Source: Lithospermum erythrorhizon (lineage: Eukaryota > Streptophyta > Magnoliopsida > Boraginales > Boraginaceae). Taken from it: DNA of 64,000 nucleotides. Under the pieces are notes generated by a model. The model made no database searches, was not told the DNA's origin, and saw nothing but the letters and a program-made list of their open reading frames with translations. Made by a program: the position numbers and the translations under genes. Where the stretch lies: assembly GCA_019722365.1 (NCBI GenBank), contig JADFUC010002401.1, forward strand, positions 434,001 to 498,000. The letters run 5' to 3'. This document shows, piece after piece, positions 23,550 to 35,215 of this stretch (positions are counted from its first letter, which is position 1; each line of letters begins with the position of its first letter).

Positions 23550-25018
23550 TAATCTTTGTGCAACAATTTGAGCACACTTTTAGCAGATATTTGTTTCCCC
23601 TCGAGAGTGCTGTATATTCTGAATTTGCTTATTCATCATCCAAGTGCATTTCCCCTTGCACCATTCTTACGACCAACAATTCGACAGAATGACACGTTCA
23701 AATAGTACATTTCCAGTAATTTGTTAGGATATAAACCTCCCATTTCGCCATAGCATCTACATCTAAAGCATTTTCCCCAAGGGGCTCTTTACAAGGAGGT
23801 TAAGGAGATTCGGGATGAAATTTGTGGGAACTATTTGGGTGCTAACAGGAGATTGTTTATAAATTGACCCGACAACATGCTACATCTACTTAAAACTAAA
23901 AATGTAAACCTTATCAAAGGGATGACGTGATGGCAGCTCCTTGAAATGAACGCCCATCAGAGGGATATTTGTTGAATTATGAAGAAATTTTCATTCAAGG
24001 GAGTGCTAAGGAAGTTTTCATCGAAAGGGGCACATTTGGGAACTTGATGCTTGATGGGGCTCTTTCAGGTAATAGGCTTTCTGGGATGAGGTCTCGATGA
24101 ATTGACGAGCCTGAGGCGATTTGAGGCGGTTTGAGCTCAGTATTAACATTTAGTCTAAATGACATATATAACTTTTAACACATAAATCTTAAGGTTGTTT
24201 TGCATGAGTTTGGTAATCAAATACTAGAATAGAGCATAATCAGAATACCTAGGAATGTATTAGATTAGAAATATAGTTTATCTTTGTTTTTATAAGAACT
24301 TTGTGGTTGAAATTTTGATGTATAAGGAAAATACTCAAAATAAGATTATAGTAGTGGTAGGGCTTGTCTGCGCTTTCACATTGAACATATGAGAATTTTG
24401 CATTGTGTTTATTTACACATAAATTTATGTCGTTGCTTATTGATTGTTTGGCTTCAGAGGTATGTAAATCCTAACAATTTGCTAATAGCTCCATGAAATG
24501 GAAAATCAAATAGGTAAACTTGCTTGCAATGAATTATCCAGTTTTGGTACTGAGAGAGACTTTGTGGTAACTCTATGGCAGGGATCGCTTAGGCCCCAGA
24601 AACTGTACAGCTGTACTGGTTTGTATGTGGTAAGTTAATGTTAAAGTACTTATTCATCTACATAATTGAAATATTGTACATCTGAATACAAGTGAAGAAT
24701 CATGAAAACAAGGGGAGAAGAGCAATGAGTATCCAGAAGATTGAAATATATTGGCCATTTAACAATCTTATCACAAGCTGAGAGGTAAATTTAGCTGTGT
24801 TTAAGCCCAAATATCAATCCAGTCATTTCTCAGAAAAGGTGAACTTTCTGTTACCATCTTCAATAAGTGTTCACATATCTACCAATTCAGATGGTTTCAT
24901 TCTTCAAACTTGTATTTGAATTTTGTTGAACATTTTTCTCATTTTTGACAGAGGCATTGTGGTATGTTCATGTTGGCTGTTTCACTAAACTCTTGACGTG
25001 TAGATAAATTTTAATGTT
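23550..25018. other. RLK 3' region and intergenic DNA
   Basis: The first part is probably RLK 3' UTR. The remainder shows no gene. Short phrases near 24340-24375 (ATACTCAAAATAAG...TAGTGGTAGGGCTTGT) match the LTRs of the copia element at 26194-28860, so an LTR fragment of the same family (about 24170-24450) is likely here. Confidence 0.45.
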
Positions 25019-25191
25019 ACTTAGATTGTGTTTGAAACAGTCCTTTTTACAAATAGAAGAAACTTATAAGTTACCTTCCTGCAAAAATACCTTCAACTTA
25101 AGGTTTGGTACTTAGATTGTGTTTGAAACAGTCCTTTTTACAAATAGAAGCAACTTATAAGTTACCTTCCTGCAAAAATACCTTCAACTTA
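25019..25191. repeat. Tandem duplication, 91-bp period
   Basis: 25019-25109 and 25110-25191 both run from ACTTAGATTGTGTTTGAAAC to ACCTTCAACTTA. I see one substitution over about 82 aligned bases (GAAGAA versus GAAGCA). The high identity means a recent local duplication. It lies 130-300 bases upstream of the dehydrogenase start and may affect its promoter. Confidence 0.9.
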
Positions 25192-25319
25192 TTGTATCGT
25201 TGCAGAAAAAGCTATTTCGAAGTATCAGATTTTAAATTTTAAGTTTACTTAGTGTATGTCATGTAAATATAGTAGTAAAAAATGAAAAATGATGTTGTTT
25301 GAACAGATCAGAGAGGACC

Positions 25320-26108
25320 ATGACAGAAGAAGTTTGTAAACTGAAGAAGAAACTTGACAACAAAGTAGCCATCATAACAGGCGGAGCAAGTGGAATAGGC
25401 GAGGCAACAACAAGGCTTTTCGCTAGCAATGGTGCCAGGGCTATTGTCATAGCTGATATCCAAGATGAACTAGGCCGAAAGGTTGCTGAATCAGTTGGCT
25501 CAAGCATTTGCAGTTATTACCATTGTGATGTATCAGATGAAGAACAAGTAAAAAAAATGGTAGAATGGACAGTACAGACATATGGCCAGCTTGATATAAT
25601 GTTCAGTAATGCTGGAGTATATAGCAGCTCCTCCCAAACCATCCTTGAACTCGATTTCACGGGTCTAGAACGTGTTTTTGGCGTCAATGTAGTAGGTAAT
25701 GCAGCTTGTGTGAAGCACGCTGCACGTGCAATGATCGACCTTAACATTAGAGGGAGCATAATATGTACATCGAGCATGGCAGGCACAACGAGCCATATTG
25801 AGCACACGGACTATTATGTGTCTAAACATGCACTATTAGGACTTATGAGATGCGCGAGCAAGCAGCTCGGAGGGCATGGGATTAGGGTGAATGCAGTCTC
25901 GCCATTCGCGATTGCTACACCGTTGTTTGTTAGCGTATTCAAGGAGGCGGCAAAAGAAGTCGAAAAACAATTTCAAGCACTTCCGAGTCTGAAAAATGTG
26001 CATTTGAAGGTTGAACATGTTGCGGATGCAGTGTTGTTTCTTGCCTCGGATGATTCTGCATTTATAACTGGTCAAAACTTAGTGATTGATGGTGGAGTAA
26101 CAGCTTGA
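25320..26108 (+). CDS. Short-chain dehydrogenase/reductase (SDR110C-like)
   Basis: NAD(P)-dependent alcohol dehydrogenase or ketoreductase, 262 residues, single exon. Classical SDR motifs are all present: TGGASGIG cofactor loop (residues 20-27), an aspartate after the second beta strand (D46, favouring NAD+), CDVSD (69-73), SNAG (96-99), catalytic N123, S152, Y165 and K169 (YYVSK), then VSPFAIATPL and a C-terminal GQNLVIDGG. The set fits the plant group that contains secoisolariciresinol, xanthoxin and monoterpenol dehydrogenases. The substrate cannot be told from sequence. The start chosen is the ATG at 25320, at MTEEVCKLKKKL. The preceding TTTGAACAG could also be a splice acceptor, so an upstream non-coding exon is possible. 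No frameshift is seen, unlike in three neighbouring genes. Confidence 0.93.
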   Translation: MTEEVCKLKKKLDNKVAIITGGASGIGEATTRLFASNGARAIVIADIQDELGRKVAESVGSSICSYYHCDVSDEEQVKKMVEWTVQTYGQLDIMFSNAGVYSSSSQTILELDFTGLERVFGVNVVGNAACVKHAARAMIDLNIRGSIICTSSMAGTTSHIEHTDYYVSKHALLGLMRCASKQLGGHGIRVNAVSPFAIATPLFVSVFKEAAKEVEKQFQALPSLKNVHLKVEHVADAVLFLASDDSAFITGQNLVIDGGVTA

Positions 26109-26193
26109 TCTTTGTCCATCATTTATGGGGTTATATGTTATACTCCCGGGATTTTTTTAATGGTCTTTCTTGCCTAAATTTTTTTGTTTTATT

Positions 26194-28860
26194 TGTTTGA
26201 ATTGTGAAGCATCAAGATTATCAAAAAAACTTGTTAGCCAACAATACCAAGACTACATGATGACTAAGAATATTTGTTGGCCAAATTTTTGATGACTTGA
26301 TGATCAAGTATGTGGCCTATAAATAGAGAGGTGTTTTTTATGAGATAATCACACAAATACTAGAACATACTTGAAATAATAAATCTGAAAGAATATTAAG
26401 TCTTAAATAATGAAACGTAGTTTTTTGTTCTTGTGGCTTGTAATGATATTTTTAGGATATAAGAAAATATTCAACATAGTTAGTTAGTGGTAGGGCTTGT
26501 AGAAAGCGATTTTCTGAAGTTTATAGTGGATTCTCTGACGATAATATAACGTGCACTGGTGAGGCATATTATAAATCTCTGGGTGTCGTTTATTTTACGT
26601 TTTAAATTCATATGGGTTCTTATTAATTGCTTGAAACTCCTGGAAGGGTTTGGATTCTCAAATTCTAGATAGGGTTTTAAAGATCAATGGTGGGATCATC
26701 TATCTGAGAAAGAAGCTTTGAACCAGAGCCACTAGGGGGCTTTGAGAGGTACTGATGAAGAGCGGAGGTGGAAAACCAGGGCATAGCCCAGGTGGTGGAA
26801 TATTGCTTGGCCAGAGAGGCAACGTTCTTTGCCAACGTTACCCAAAGCTCCTAAAAGAAATTTGGAGATATGAGGCTTTGTGTGACTGTGTCGAAGCCTT
26901 AATACCAAACAATAACGTACTTCTCTTGAAAAGGGATTGGCTACTGAAGATGTTAACACACCTATAGCAGCGAGACTGAGCGATTTCAATAGCATTGTCA
27001 ATCAGCCATCAAAGCGGTGTCCGTTAATGTTGATGATGAGATGCAAAGACCTGATTTTGTTGGCTTAGGATTACACACGATGGTTAAAGGGAGCCAATGA
27101 GGAAGTGGTATTTATTAATTCTATATGTACTAGCAGGGTTGAACTCGAGGTGGTTGAAGAGCGTGCTCTTAATAGGAGGAGATGCGTAAAAGATTCACGT
27201 AGGTGCAGTGCTAAGGGTTTTTGCATTAAGTGTAGGAAAGAATGGGGTGTGAGCTTTTTTTTTTTGAAAAGCAGGTGGGAGATCCATAGTAGGAAAGTAG
27301 TTCGTCTTGTGTGCTGGGATTGGCAAAGCGAGGGTCACATGAAAAGACACTAGTAATGAAGAATTAACTCATGTTACATTGTTGGCCGATTATTCGATGC
27401 TTTGAAGTTCTATCTGTGAATACTTCCGTTGATTCTGGATAATAGATTCTGGAGCTTCTTTTCGTACTACTCATGATAAGAATATAATGAAATTAATTAT
27501 ATTGTTGGTAAATTTAAGATTTCATTCATCTTCTTGATGGTGAATCGTTGAGATGTAGTGGGTATGGGAGATGTGAATTTGGGATTGTTTGATGGCTCTT
27601 TACGGATACTAACAAAGTAGGTGTGTTTGAAATTAGGGAAAATTTAATTTAGGTGAGTCGGTGGATGGTGATGGTTATGGGAATACTTTTTGAAGATGGG
27701 GAGGCTGGAAGCTAAGTTAGGGGAGCTATGATTATAACAAAACCCAAAAGCTTTGAGAGTAAATTACTTTCTATATATATTCGATGGCGGTTCTCGAGAA
27801 GGGTTAGGGAATAAGGAAATATACGGATATAGAAGAAAAGTAGGTGAGATTCGACATGGGAGTTTCTATGAAATAGATAGAATTGTCATTAATTGAAATT
27901 CATGTTCTTGATATCTTGAGAGTAGTTCTCGGGGAGGTTGATGGTTTGTGTAAAAGAAGGCGCATTGAATGTTACAAAGGTATCCCCAAGCTGACGGAAT
28001 GTAATCTACTAAATTTGGTGATGAGTTCGAGGAGAACTCTAGGTAAGGATGCAACAGATTACGTATTGCATGATTATCTGAATTAGCGGGCGTGTTTTAA
28101 AAGTCACGCGGTGAGAGGTTTTCGAAAGTGTTTTGGGTTGAAGGTCATGAAGATCAAGAGAGACAAAGGCAGAGTATGGTGATTGTCTAAATGAGGGAGT
28201 AAGAATCCAATGGAATTTAAAGATAATAACTATTGTGGAATATCTTAGGTAATTTAAGTTGGTGTCAATTCAAATAATGTTCTAGGATTGAAAAAGAGAA
28301 TGCGGAAGGTGGGAGTTAAAATGGATGATGAACTTAGGAAATTCTTTGGGTTGATGCTTGAAGATGGTGATCAGAAATATATATTCAAGTGGGAGATTGT
28401 TGAATTGTGAAGCATCTATTTTCTGCTATTAATGAATACTTGTTGACCAAGAATACCAAGAAAACTGGTTGGCCAAGAATACCAAGATTGCTATACTTGT
28501 TGGCCAAGTTTTAGATGACTTGATGATCAAATATGGCGACCTATAAATAAAAGAGGTGTTTTCTACTTGGAATAATCATCACACAAATATTAGAATAGAA
28601 AAATAATGCGTCTTAGAAGAATATTAAGTCTTTTAATATTCTTGAAGAATATAGTTTTTGTTCTTGAGCGGAGCTTGTGGTTGAGATTTTCAATATATTG
28701 AAAATACTCAACATGAATTCTAGCTAGTGGTAGGGCTTATAAGCATTTACGAGGTTGCCAATTGGTTCTACAAACGACAACATGGTACCTTTCATATTAA
28801 GGGAGAACTTTGTATAAATCTCTACGGTGTTTTCATTTATTTCGCACTTTAAATTCATGT
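26194..28860 (+). mobile_element. Decayed Ty1/copia retrotransposon with two LTRs
   Basis: The 5' LTR (about 26194-26612) and 3' LTR (about 28398-28860) share TGAATTGTGAAGCATC, TTGGCCAA, GATGACTTGATGATCAA, CTATAAATA, GAATATTAAGTCTT, TAGTGGTAGGGCTT and TTTAAATTCAT. AAGTGGGAGAT just before the 3' LTR is a typical copia polypurine tract. The interior keeps gag-like phrases (SDFNSIVNQ near 26970), a broken CCHC knuckle (CWDWQSEGHMKRH near 27315) and a protease-like block IIDSGASFRTTHDK near 27440, with many stops. Integrase and reverse transcriptase are missing, so the 2.7-kb copy is a non-mobile deletion derivative. Confidence 0.8.
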
Positions 28861-29121
28861 AATTATTATAGATTAGTAACATTAATTACATGTTATTCTA
28901 TGATTCCAATATATGTTTAACCTTATTCTTCTTCTTACATATTTAATAACTACCATTCACTTCATTTTATGTATCACATTATTCTAATAACAAATTTCAC
29001 ATGCATCATATGAGGAAGCCTTGATTAGTTATGATTAACCAGCTTCCACCAATCCCAATAACAATTCACCTTTCTCCTAATAGCAAATTCACTTTTTAGC
29101 ATATGAGAAAAGACTTATGAA
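28861..29121. other. Short AT-rich spacer
   Basis: No feature recognised between the copia 3' LTR and the duplicated kinase fragment. Confidence 0.4.
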
Positions 29122-29295
29122 GGTTACCAAATGGCTGTTTTGTTGCTGTAAAAAGAATTGTCTAGCCATGAAGGCTTTGAGTCAAGTGTTTGAAAGAGAG
29201 CTGGAGATCTAGGCAGTGTCAACTGTCAAACACATAAATGTAGTTAATGTGAGGGGCCATTGTAGACTTCCCTCTGGTCATTGGAAGCTTAGTAG
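29122..29295 (+). pseudogene. Duplicated fragment of the receptor-kinase exon
   Basis: This stretch repeats the kinase exon of the gene at 19134-23549 (parent region about 22137-22345). Long identical phrases include CAAGTGTTTGAAAGAGAGCT, CACATAAAT, TTGTAGACTTCCCTCTG-like and GGAAGCTTAG. It has an internal deletion of about 30 bases, a small tandem duplication (ACTGTCAAAC) and frameshifts, so it cannot code. Just beyond (29310 onward) TTTCATGCTTACA matches the parent's following intron (near 22412), so the copy was made from DNA, not from spliced RNA. Confidence 0.88.
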
Positions 29296-32179
29296 CACAG
29301 ATTTTCATGCTTACATTACCTGTTATATTACAATAACGTGTACCAATAATTTTACGAGGGAGGCTATGATCTAAGTGGGATAAAATTAATGATTACAGGG
29401 ACAATTTGGATTCATTAGAGATGGTGATTTAAAATATAATTTCCATTTTTTTGAGTTTTTTTGTATTATTAATAAATATTAGCCATGCAATACACACAAT
29501 GAACTATTAAAAATGAATTTAAAAATTACATAAAGTTCAAGAATTATGATAAATGAATTGTCAAAAGAGGGATTATAACTACCAATGAGCTAAAAAATAA
29601 TAAATTAGCAGTTGATAAAAAAATTGAACCCAAGACCTCAATGATACATGTAAACATTTACCAATTAAAGCCATAAATGTTTATGGTGGTTTGACTTACT
29701 TGAATGAATAAAAGGGGATAAAGTAAGTATTCTAGCAGAATAGTATCTGGCCTTAATATAACTTAAACAAGGAGAATTTGTTTCGAGATTGACCAGAATA
29801 CAATGCAAATACTGCATCCACTACTTAAAATGAAAATCATAATCTTTTCAACGATATTTAAGCAGCTCCGAAAATGGAGAATCATTCAACTTCACTTCCA
29901 TGAGGATGGGGTTTTGATATTTTTGAAGCTTTTTGTGGCACATCTCTTAACTGAGGCAGGGGGTCATATGTGGGCAGGACTATTTGGGCACTATATAATT
30001 TCTAGCAGGCACCAATATATTATATTTATGAGATATTTTTGTTACATTTAATGATTATTTTTTTAAAATTTTCAATACTAACTAATAATTTTTCTAATAT
30101 TATCTCCATCCATCTACAACTAGGTTTTAATATGAATGATTAGCAATGTTTATTCACAGTCGACTACATTGTTGTTAAAGGCGACAGCCAAAACCTATGT
30201 GGTCCAGTGAACCCGAAATATTATTAAGGTAGGTCGCGTTAGAGACGTAATAGGCCGCTACGGATATATTAATAGCATTATTGAGTTTCATTCTGTTTAC
30301 AATCAATTGATTGGCTGGTTTTGATATGAGCCTCATGAACTGCTTGCAGGATCCCTTGTGGCATATCTTGAAAAACACCATTTGGGTGTGAATTGGTGAA
30401 TATATATTGTGCGTTACTTATTACTCTAAAAATCGTTACACCCACACTTATTTATAATATTTTTTTTATTAAGTGAAGAAACCATGTTTTTTCTAGAGTT
30501 GAAAAAGGACTCTATAACGGGTTCAACTAATTAATAAGTCACAGAATTTTTAGCAAGTCTATAACAGAGATTTAAAACATAATTGAGATTTATCTATTCT
30601 CTTATAATATGTGAAAGGTTTCACCACTTTTAATAAAGTATGCTAATTACCCATATGTTCAAATTATAGGAGCTAAACAGCAATACTAAACTTTTTCTTA
30701 ATGACATCTTCTTAAATCAATCTGGCCAATTCAAATGTTCAATTTCTTAGTCAAATGTGGATCAAGTGTTTCTTTTTTGATGGGTAAAATTACTCATTTA
30801 TCCTTTAGTAATAGGGTACTAATAATATACTTAGTACCATAAGTCAAGCTCGTCATTATCAATATCTTCGTCCAATTATATAAAAAATATTCAACATCTT
30901 TACCAAACAGATAAAAGTGTTTGATGTAATATTGCTTTTTGATTTTTTTTTAATTTTATCATAACAATAAGTAAATTTCATTTAATGAATTAGTCTATTC
31001 ATACTAAAAAATTTGTATGATAATTATTCAATTACCAAATTGAAAAATAATGTAAATCCCAAAAATTACTGGCCAAAGAATATATATCTAAATTAGCATA
31101 AAAGTGTCAAGTTATATGTCCCGATACTCCATCCATCCCCAATGAATTTATCCGAGGTTTAAATATAATTTTTTCAAAAAATTAAATGTTAGATTCAAAT
31201 ATTTTATTATTTCTATTGTATAATATTTGTGCAGAAAAAAGAATATATCAAATAGAAGTTTGAAATATACCAATAGATAATAGTCATGCATTGAAAAGCT
31301 ATTATCATATTTCAACATAGAGTAAAATAATGATTGTTTTTTTACATTAAGTTATATTTTATTTTTTTGATAATGAAGTATAAGACTTCATAACCATATA
31401 GTCAGACTATTTTAAAATTAAATTATCTAACTTCATAAATTAGATTCGGTATATTTAGAACCTCTATTATTAGTAATTATTAGTTGTCGAGACCTCCTCA
31501 TAGTAATGTAAGATTTGAAAAAGTTTGCAAAATTATTCTTTTACGTCAATAAAATTAAATTTATTTTCAAAAAAATATGGAGTATTTTATAAGAAAATTG
31601 AAAATTGTAAATTTCAACATATATGAAGGAGGCATTTTGAAAATGATATAAAGGCGAGAAATACTTAAATGCAAATAGTAAAAGTGTAATTGAAAAAAAA
31701 AAAAGGCCATTGTTTAAATTTTGAAACCAGAATTAATGCCAATATGAAAAATCTATTCATAATTTTACTATTCAAAGATGGCTAATCTATGAAATTTAAT
31801 AACATCATTATTTTTAAAGAATAGCAGATTGCTGTGTTAGCCAATCAATACATACATAAATTTATCGTTATTGAATTATTTTTTTGTGTATTTTTTAATA
31901 TCTGAGGAAACCTCAAAGAATGAAATTTTGTATCTTTTTATCTACAAGATATTATATATTTTTAGTGAGATTAAAAGAGGTATCCAATGATGGCATTCTG
32001 TACATTTCATAATACCCATGACGAGGAGAATCTGAAGTCTGCTAAGTATACAATTGATAAAACATGCCTTGTTTGGAGGCTCTGATGTCAATAAAAACTA
32101 TCCAATGTGACTTGGATGATTGTCTTCAATTTACATTAGTTTTTAAATGGCAAAAGTACCTTGTTGTTTTTGTTTGATG
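29296..32179. other. AT-rich intergenic DNA with a SINE head
   Basis: On the - strand, 29623-29675 reads TGGCTTTAATTGGTAAATG and then GGTCTTGGGTTCAA, with A-box/B-box spacing typical of a tRNA-derived SINE. 30160-30400 contains a GC-richer piece with no recognised product. Elsewhere the DNA is very AT-rich with Stowaway-like phrases (ACTCCATCCATCCCC at 31127 and ATGGAGTATTTT near 31577). No gene supported. Confidence 0.5.
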
Positions 32180-33640
32180 TCAATATTTGAATAGATCCAG
32201 ATGCTCCTCAAAACAAGATCGTGATTGTCACTCCATCACTGGGTTGGCACCCTGATCCAGATGAGTTACTGAGACACCAACTTCCAGCGTCGCCAAGTGA
32301 AAAAAACTCTTAGAAACTCGGCGTAAATGAAGTTGTGGGTTTCACGGATGAAGGAACGCTGATGCTTGATCACCTTCTTGGAAGAACAAACCATTTGCGC
32401 CATATTTCAATATACGGAATGGCACGACGGGGAAAAACAAGTCTTGCAGATAAGGCTGTGTATAGAAATCCTGAAGTTGTAGATTACTCTAGAACTAGAA
32501 CTAGTGGGAAAGAAAATTGCCAAAAGTTGCAATGGCTTACCTCTTTGTTGTTCTCAAGCGTCTGGGCTACTATCCAAGGTTGACAAGAAGAGCTTTGCAT
32601 TGGAACCAAATAGCAGAACCACAGGGAGGCCTAGAGGGATCCAGAAGAAGTGCATTTATGGAGGATAGAGTGATTTCACTTAACAAAATCATGGACTTTG
32701 GATACAGTTTATCAATGATACAGAGGAAGAACCTGAAAAAAAATCTCAGTATGGAGCTCTTCAAAATATTTCCAGTTGCCAAGTTTGCAGAAGGTAGCAG
32801 AGATTTGCTATGATGGAACTTATAGACAGAAGCTTAGTGCTAATAGCCTCTGAAAAATCAAAATGGAGGGTAAAAACCTGTAGTGTTCATGATCTCATAC
32901 ACAGTTTTTGTGATAAACACAAAGAAAGCTTTCTCCTTAAGGTCCCATTGTATACCATGGGACCCCCTTCTACTTCTGGTATTGATCCTCGTGACTTAGT
33001 ATCTTCAGTGGCCACGTTTGGATCAAGGCATACTGTGCCTTCATTTTAATTGGAATAATTTTGTTATGTCTAATCCTGCTGGACAGGCTTTAGGTCGTTG
33101 CTGTCAAGTGGCTGGCAAGGATACATACTTGAGTAGTCACACTATGATCGTCTTCTATTTCGAAAAGTTTTTAAGCTTCTTAAAATATAGATTTGGAAGA
33201 TAATAATATAAGGAATAGCTGGGATGGACTTGAGGTGCTTATACTTTGAGAATATACACAGCAGGACTGCGCTTGTGATGGTAGTATGATTCAGAATAGA
33301 TGTATCTGATCTCCAGAACTTAATTTATCTCTCACTTGTAAGCTGAAAGCTCTGAAGAGTTATACTGGTGCCAGATTCTTTCTGGGAAATGAAAAAGGTT
33401 AATTTATGCTCATATTACCAATGGGCGCCTTTGATATTGAGCATTACAGACTTGAGGTTCTTTAATATTAGAAAATCTCAAAACTTTGTACCGCACCATC
33501 AATTTGCCTATATATGGTGATGGTACGGAGAAGATAATCTTGGAAAGATGCCAAGAATTAAAAAACTGGATTGCAGATTCATGGATTCCTGGGTTTATCA
33601 GAAACTGTAATCGTTTTTCCCTTGTTGGAATCACTTTCAC
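32180..33640 (+). pseudogene. NLR (R1/late-blight type) resistance gene remnant
   Basis: 32320-32500 encodes NEVVGFTDEG...LRHISIYGMARRGKTSLADK, the start of an NB-ARC domain with a degenerate P-loop (GMARRGKT instead of GMxGxGKTT). The central NB-ARC, including kinase-2, is missing. A shifted GLPL-like piece follows near 32530. 32810-32950 encodes MELIDRSLVLIASEKSK and CSVHDLIHSFC, the MHD-like VHDL motif region. Beyond 33050, scattered leucine-rich phrases (NLKVL-like, ELKNWIADSW) run in changing frames. Several stops and frameshifts make this a pseudogene. The motifs are closest to the R1 class of coiled-coil NLRs as I remember them. Confidence 0.75.
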
Positions 33641-34940
33641 TAGCTTGAGATAGTGAAGGTAGCTACATAGGTGAGGGGTTATCCATGTGAATTTAGATGG
33701 AAGAGAGTTTAAAACTCAGATTCTTGAAGTTAGATACTCTAGATCTTTGTAACTTTGAGTGCCTCAGAAGGTAACTTTTTCCTCGCATAGGAGCAGCTAG
33801 TCTTACACAGATGCGAGCAGCTTACTTGAATCCCTTCAGATATGTCGGCGTGGTGCAATTCGTCTGCTGCTGTTTCCAGCGCGGAAGATTCAAGAAGAGC
33901 AATCTGAATAGCGGGGAAATGAAATGGAAGTTAATATTCGTCCAGGATTTCTAAATGAGTTGCCTTCATGAAGTAATTGGTGCACTATGTAGTATTTACA
34001 AACTACTTGAATTAGTTAATTTTAATATCCCTATCTATGTTCAGCCATCTGATATCTCATTAGTAGACCTCAGCTGTTTCCTCCCTTTGGGACTTCAGGT
34101 ACATGGGCGTTCCTCTGACATATCATAGTGGTAAAATAGCGACCATGGCTATATAACGACGTTGTGGCCACCAGCAGGTCTGTTGCGGTTTGCTTTCAAT
34201 GGGGCCGCCAGGCGCTGACCATCATGTTTTACATCATAGGCCATGGCGAGAGAATTTTGCAAAATATCGCGATTGACTGTGATGTTGTCACATCTATGAT
34301 AACATTAACGAAAACATTGCAGCAGACATTATGAAAAGACCAAATTACTCAATTTCCCCCATATCTCTCAAATCTCATTATTTTATATTTCAATTTTTCG
34401 TATGTACAAGTTTCACTTCTACGTAACTACTTTATTATTGTCCTCTCTTATCTCTCTAAACTTTACGGCTACAAAGTTCAAGTTGAAACTTTAATACAAA
34501 ATTTAAGACATACTTAATACTCTAATTTCTGCAAAAGTGAAAAAAAATTTAACATTGATGGACTTTTTCAGCTAATTTTTGGAATTTTTTGTAAGTTCAT
34601 ACTAATTTGACTTGTATATTTAACATATCTAGTTTATGTAAGTTCATGCTTATACACTTCTTTGATTTATGCAAGACTTAATATTGGTGAATTTTTTTTT
34701 GGCTAATTTCTGGAATTTTCTATAAGTTCATGTTAATTTAACTTGCATATTTAATATTTGATAGATCTATGTTTTATATACTTGGTTTGTGTTCTTTTAG
34801 GGATAAATTTGTGTTGCTTGTTGATTTTTTTATAGAATTTTCATAAAATTATGGTTTTGAGTTGTTGTTCAGCCAAAGGTTGAATCTTGTTCATTTTATT
34901 GGTTTCAATGGAGTCAATATTGTAAAGTATTTTGCTTTCT
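33641..34940. other. Unrecognised intergenic DNA
   Basis: Holds a GC-richer patch at 34130-34330 with GCCATGGC-type palindromes (ACCATGGCTATATAACG, GGCCATGGCGAGAG). A similar phrase, CTCGGCCATGGCACATTGGC, recurs near 36150. The two may bound a DNA transposon of about 2 kb, but I could not define its ends. Confidence 0.35.
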
Positions 34941-34954
34941 AGGAGGCTTTATAA

Positions 34955-35215
34955 CTTCACATAAGACATTTTGAGATGTTATAATGTTGTATGTTGTAGT
35001 ATTATGCTTTAGAGCTCTTTATAATGTTGTATAATGCAGTATAACACATTACAAGTCAATGTACCACGATATATTTCAATATAATATACTATAAGTCACT
35101 ATACTACAATACAACCCACTATTATCGATTATAATTTGATATAAGACATTATATTGTGCTATAACATATTATACTCGAATATAATGTTATTTAATACAAT
35201 ATAGATATTGTGAGT
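34955..35215. repeat. AT-rich degenerate array of TATAAT-type units
   Basis: About fifteen imperfect units of 14-17 bases, most containing ATAATxxxxTATA or ACTATAAxxCA (for example TATAATGTTGTATGTTG, TATAATGCAGTATAACAC, AATATAATATACTATAAG, CACTATACTACAATACAAC). The quasi-period suggests an old microsatellite or a scaffold-like AT tract. Confidence 0.5.

Noticed and set aside
25299..25319. Start of the dehydrogenase at 25299
   Set aside because: That position is TTG, not a plant start codon; the first ATG in frame is at 25320 and fits the family.
27883..28086. Possible host gene inside 26.2-28.9 kb
   Set aside because: Lies between two LTRs with copia gag and protease remnants; best explained as decayed retrotransposon.
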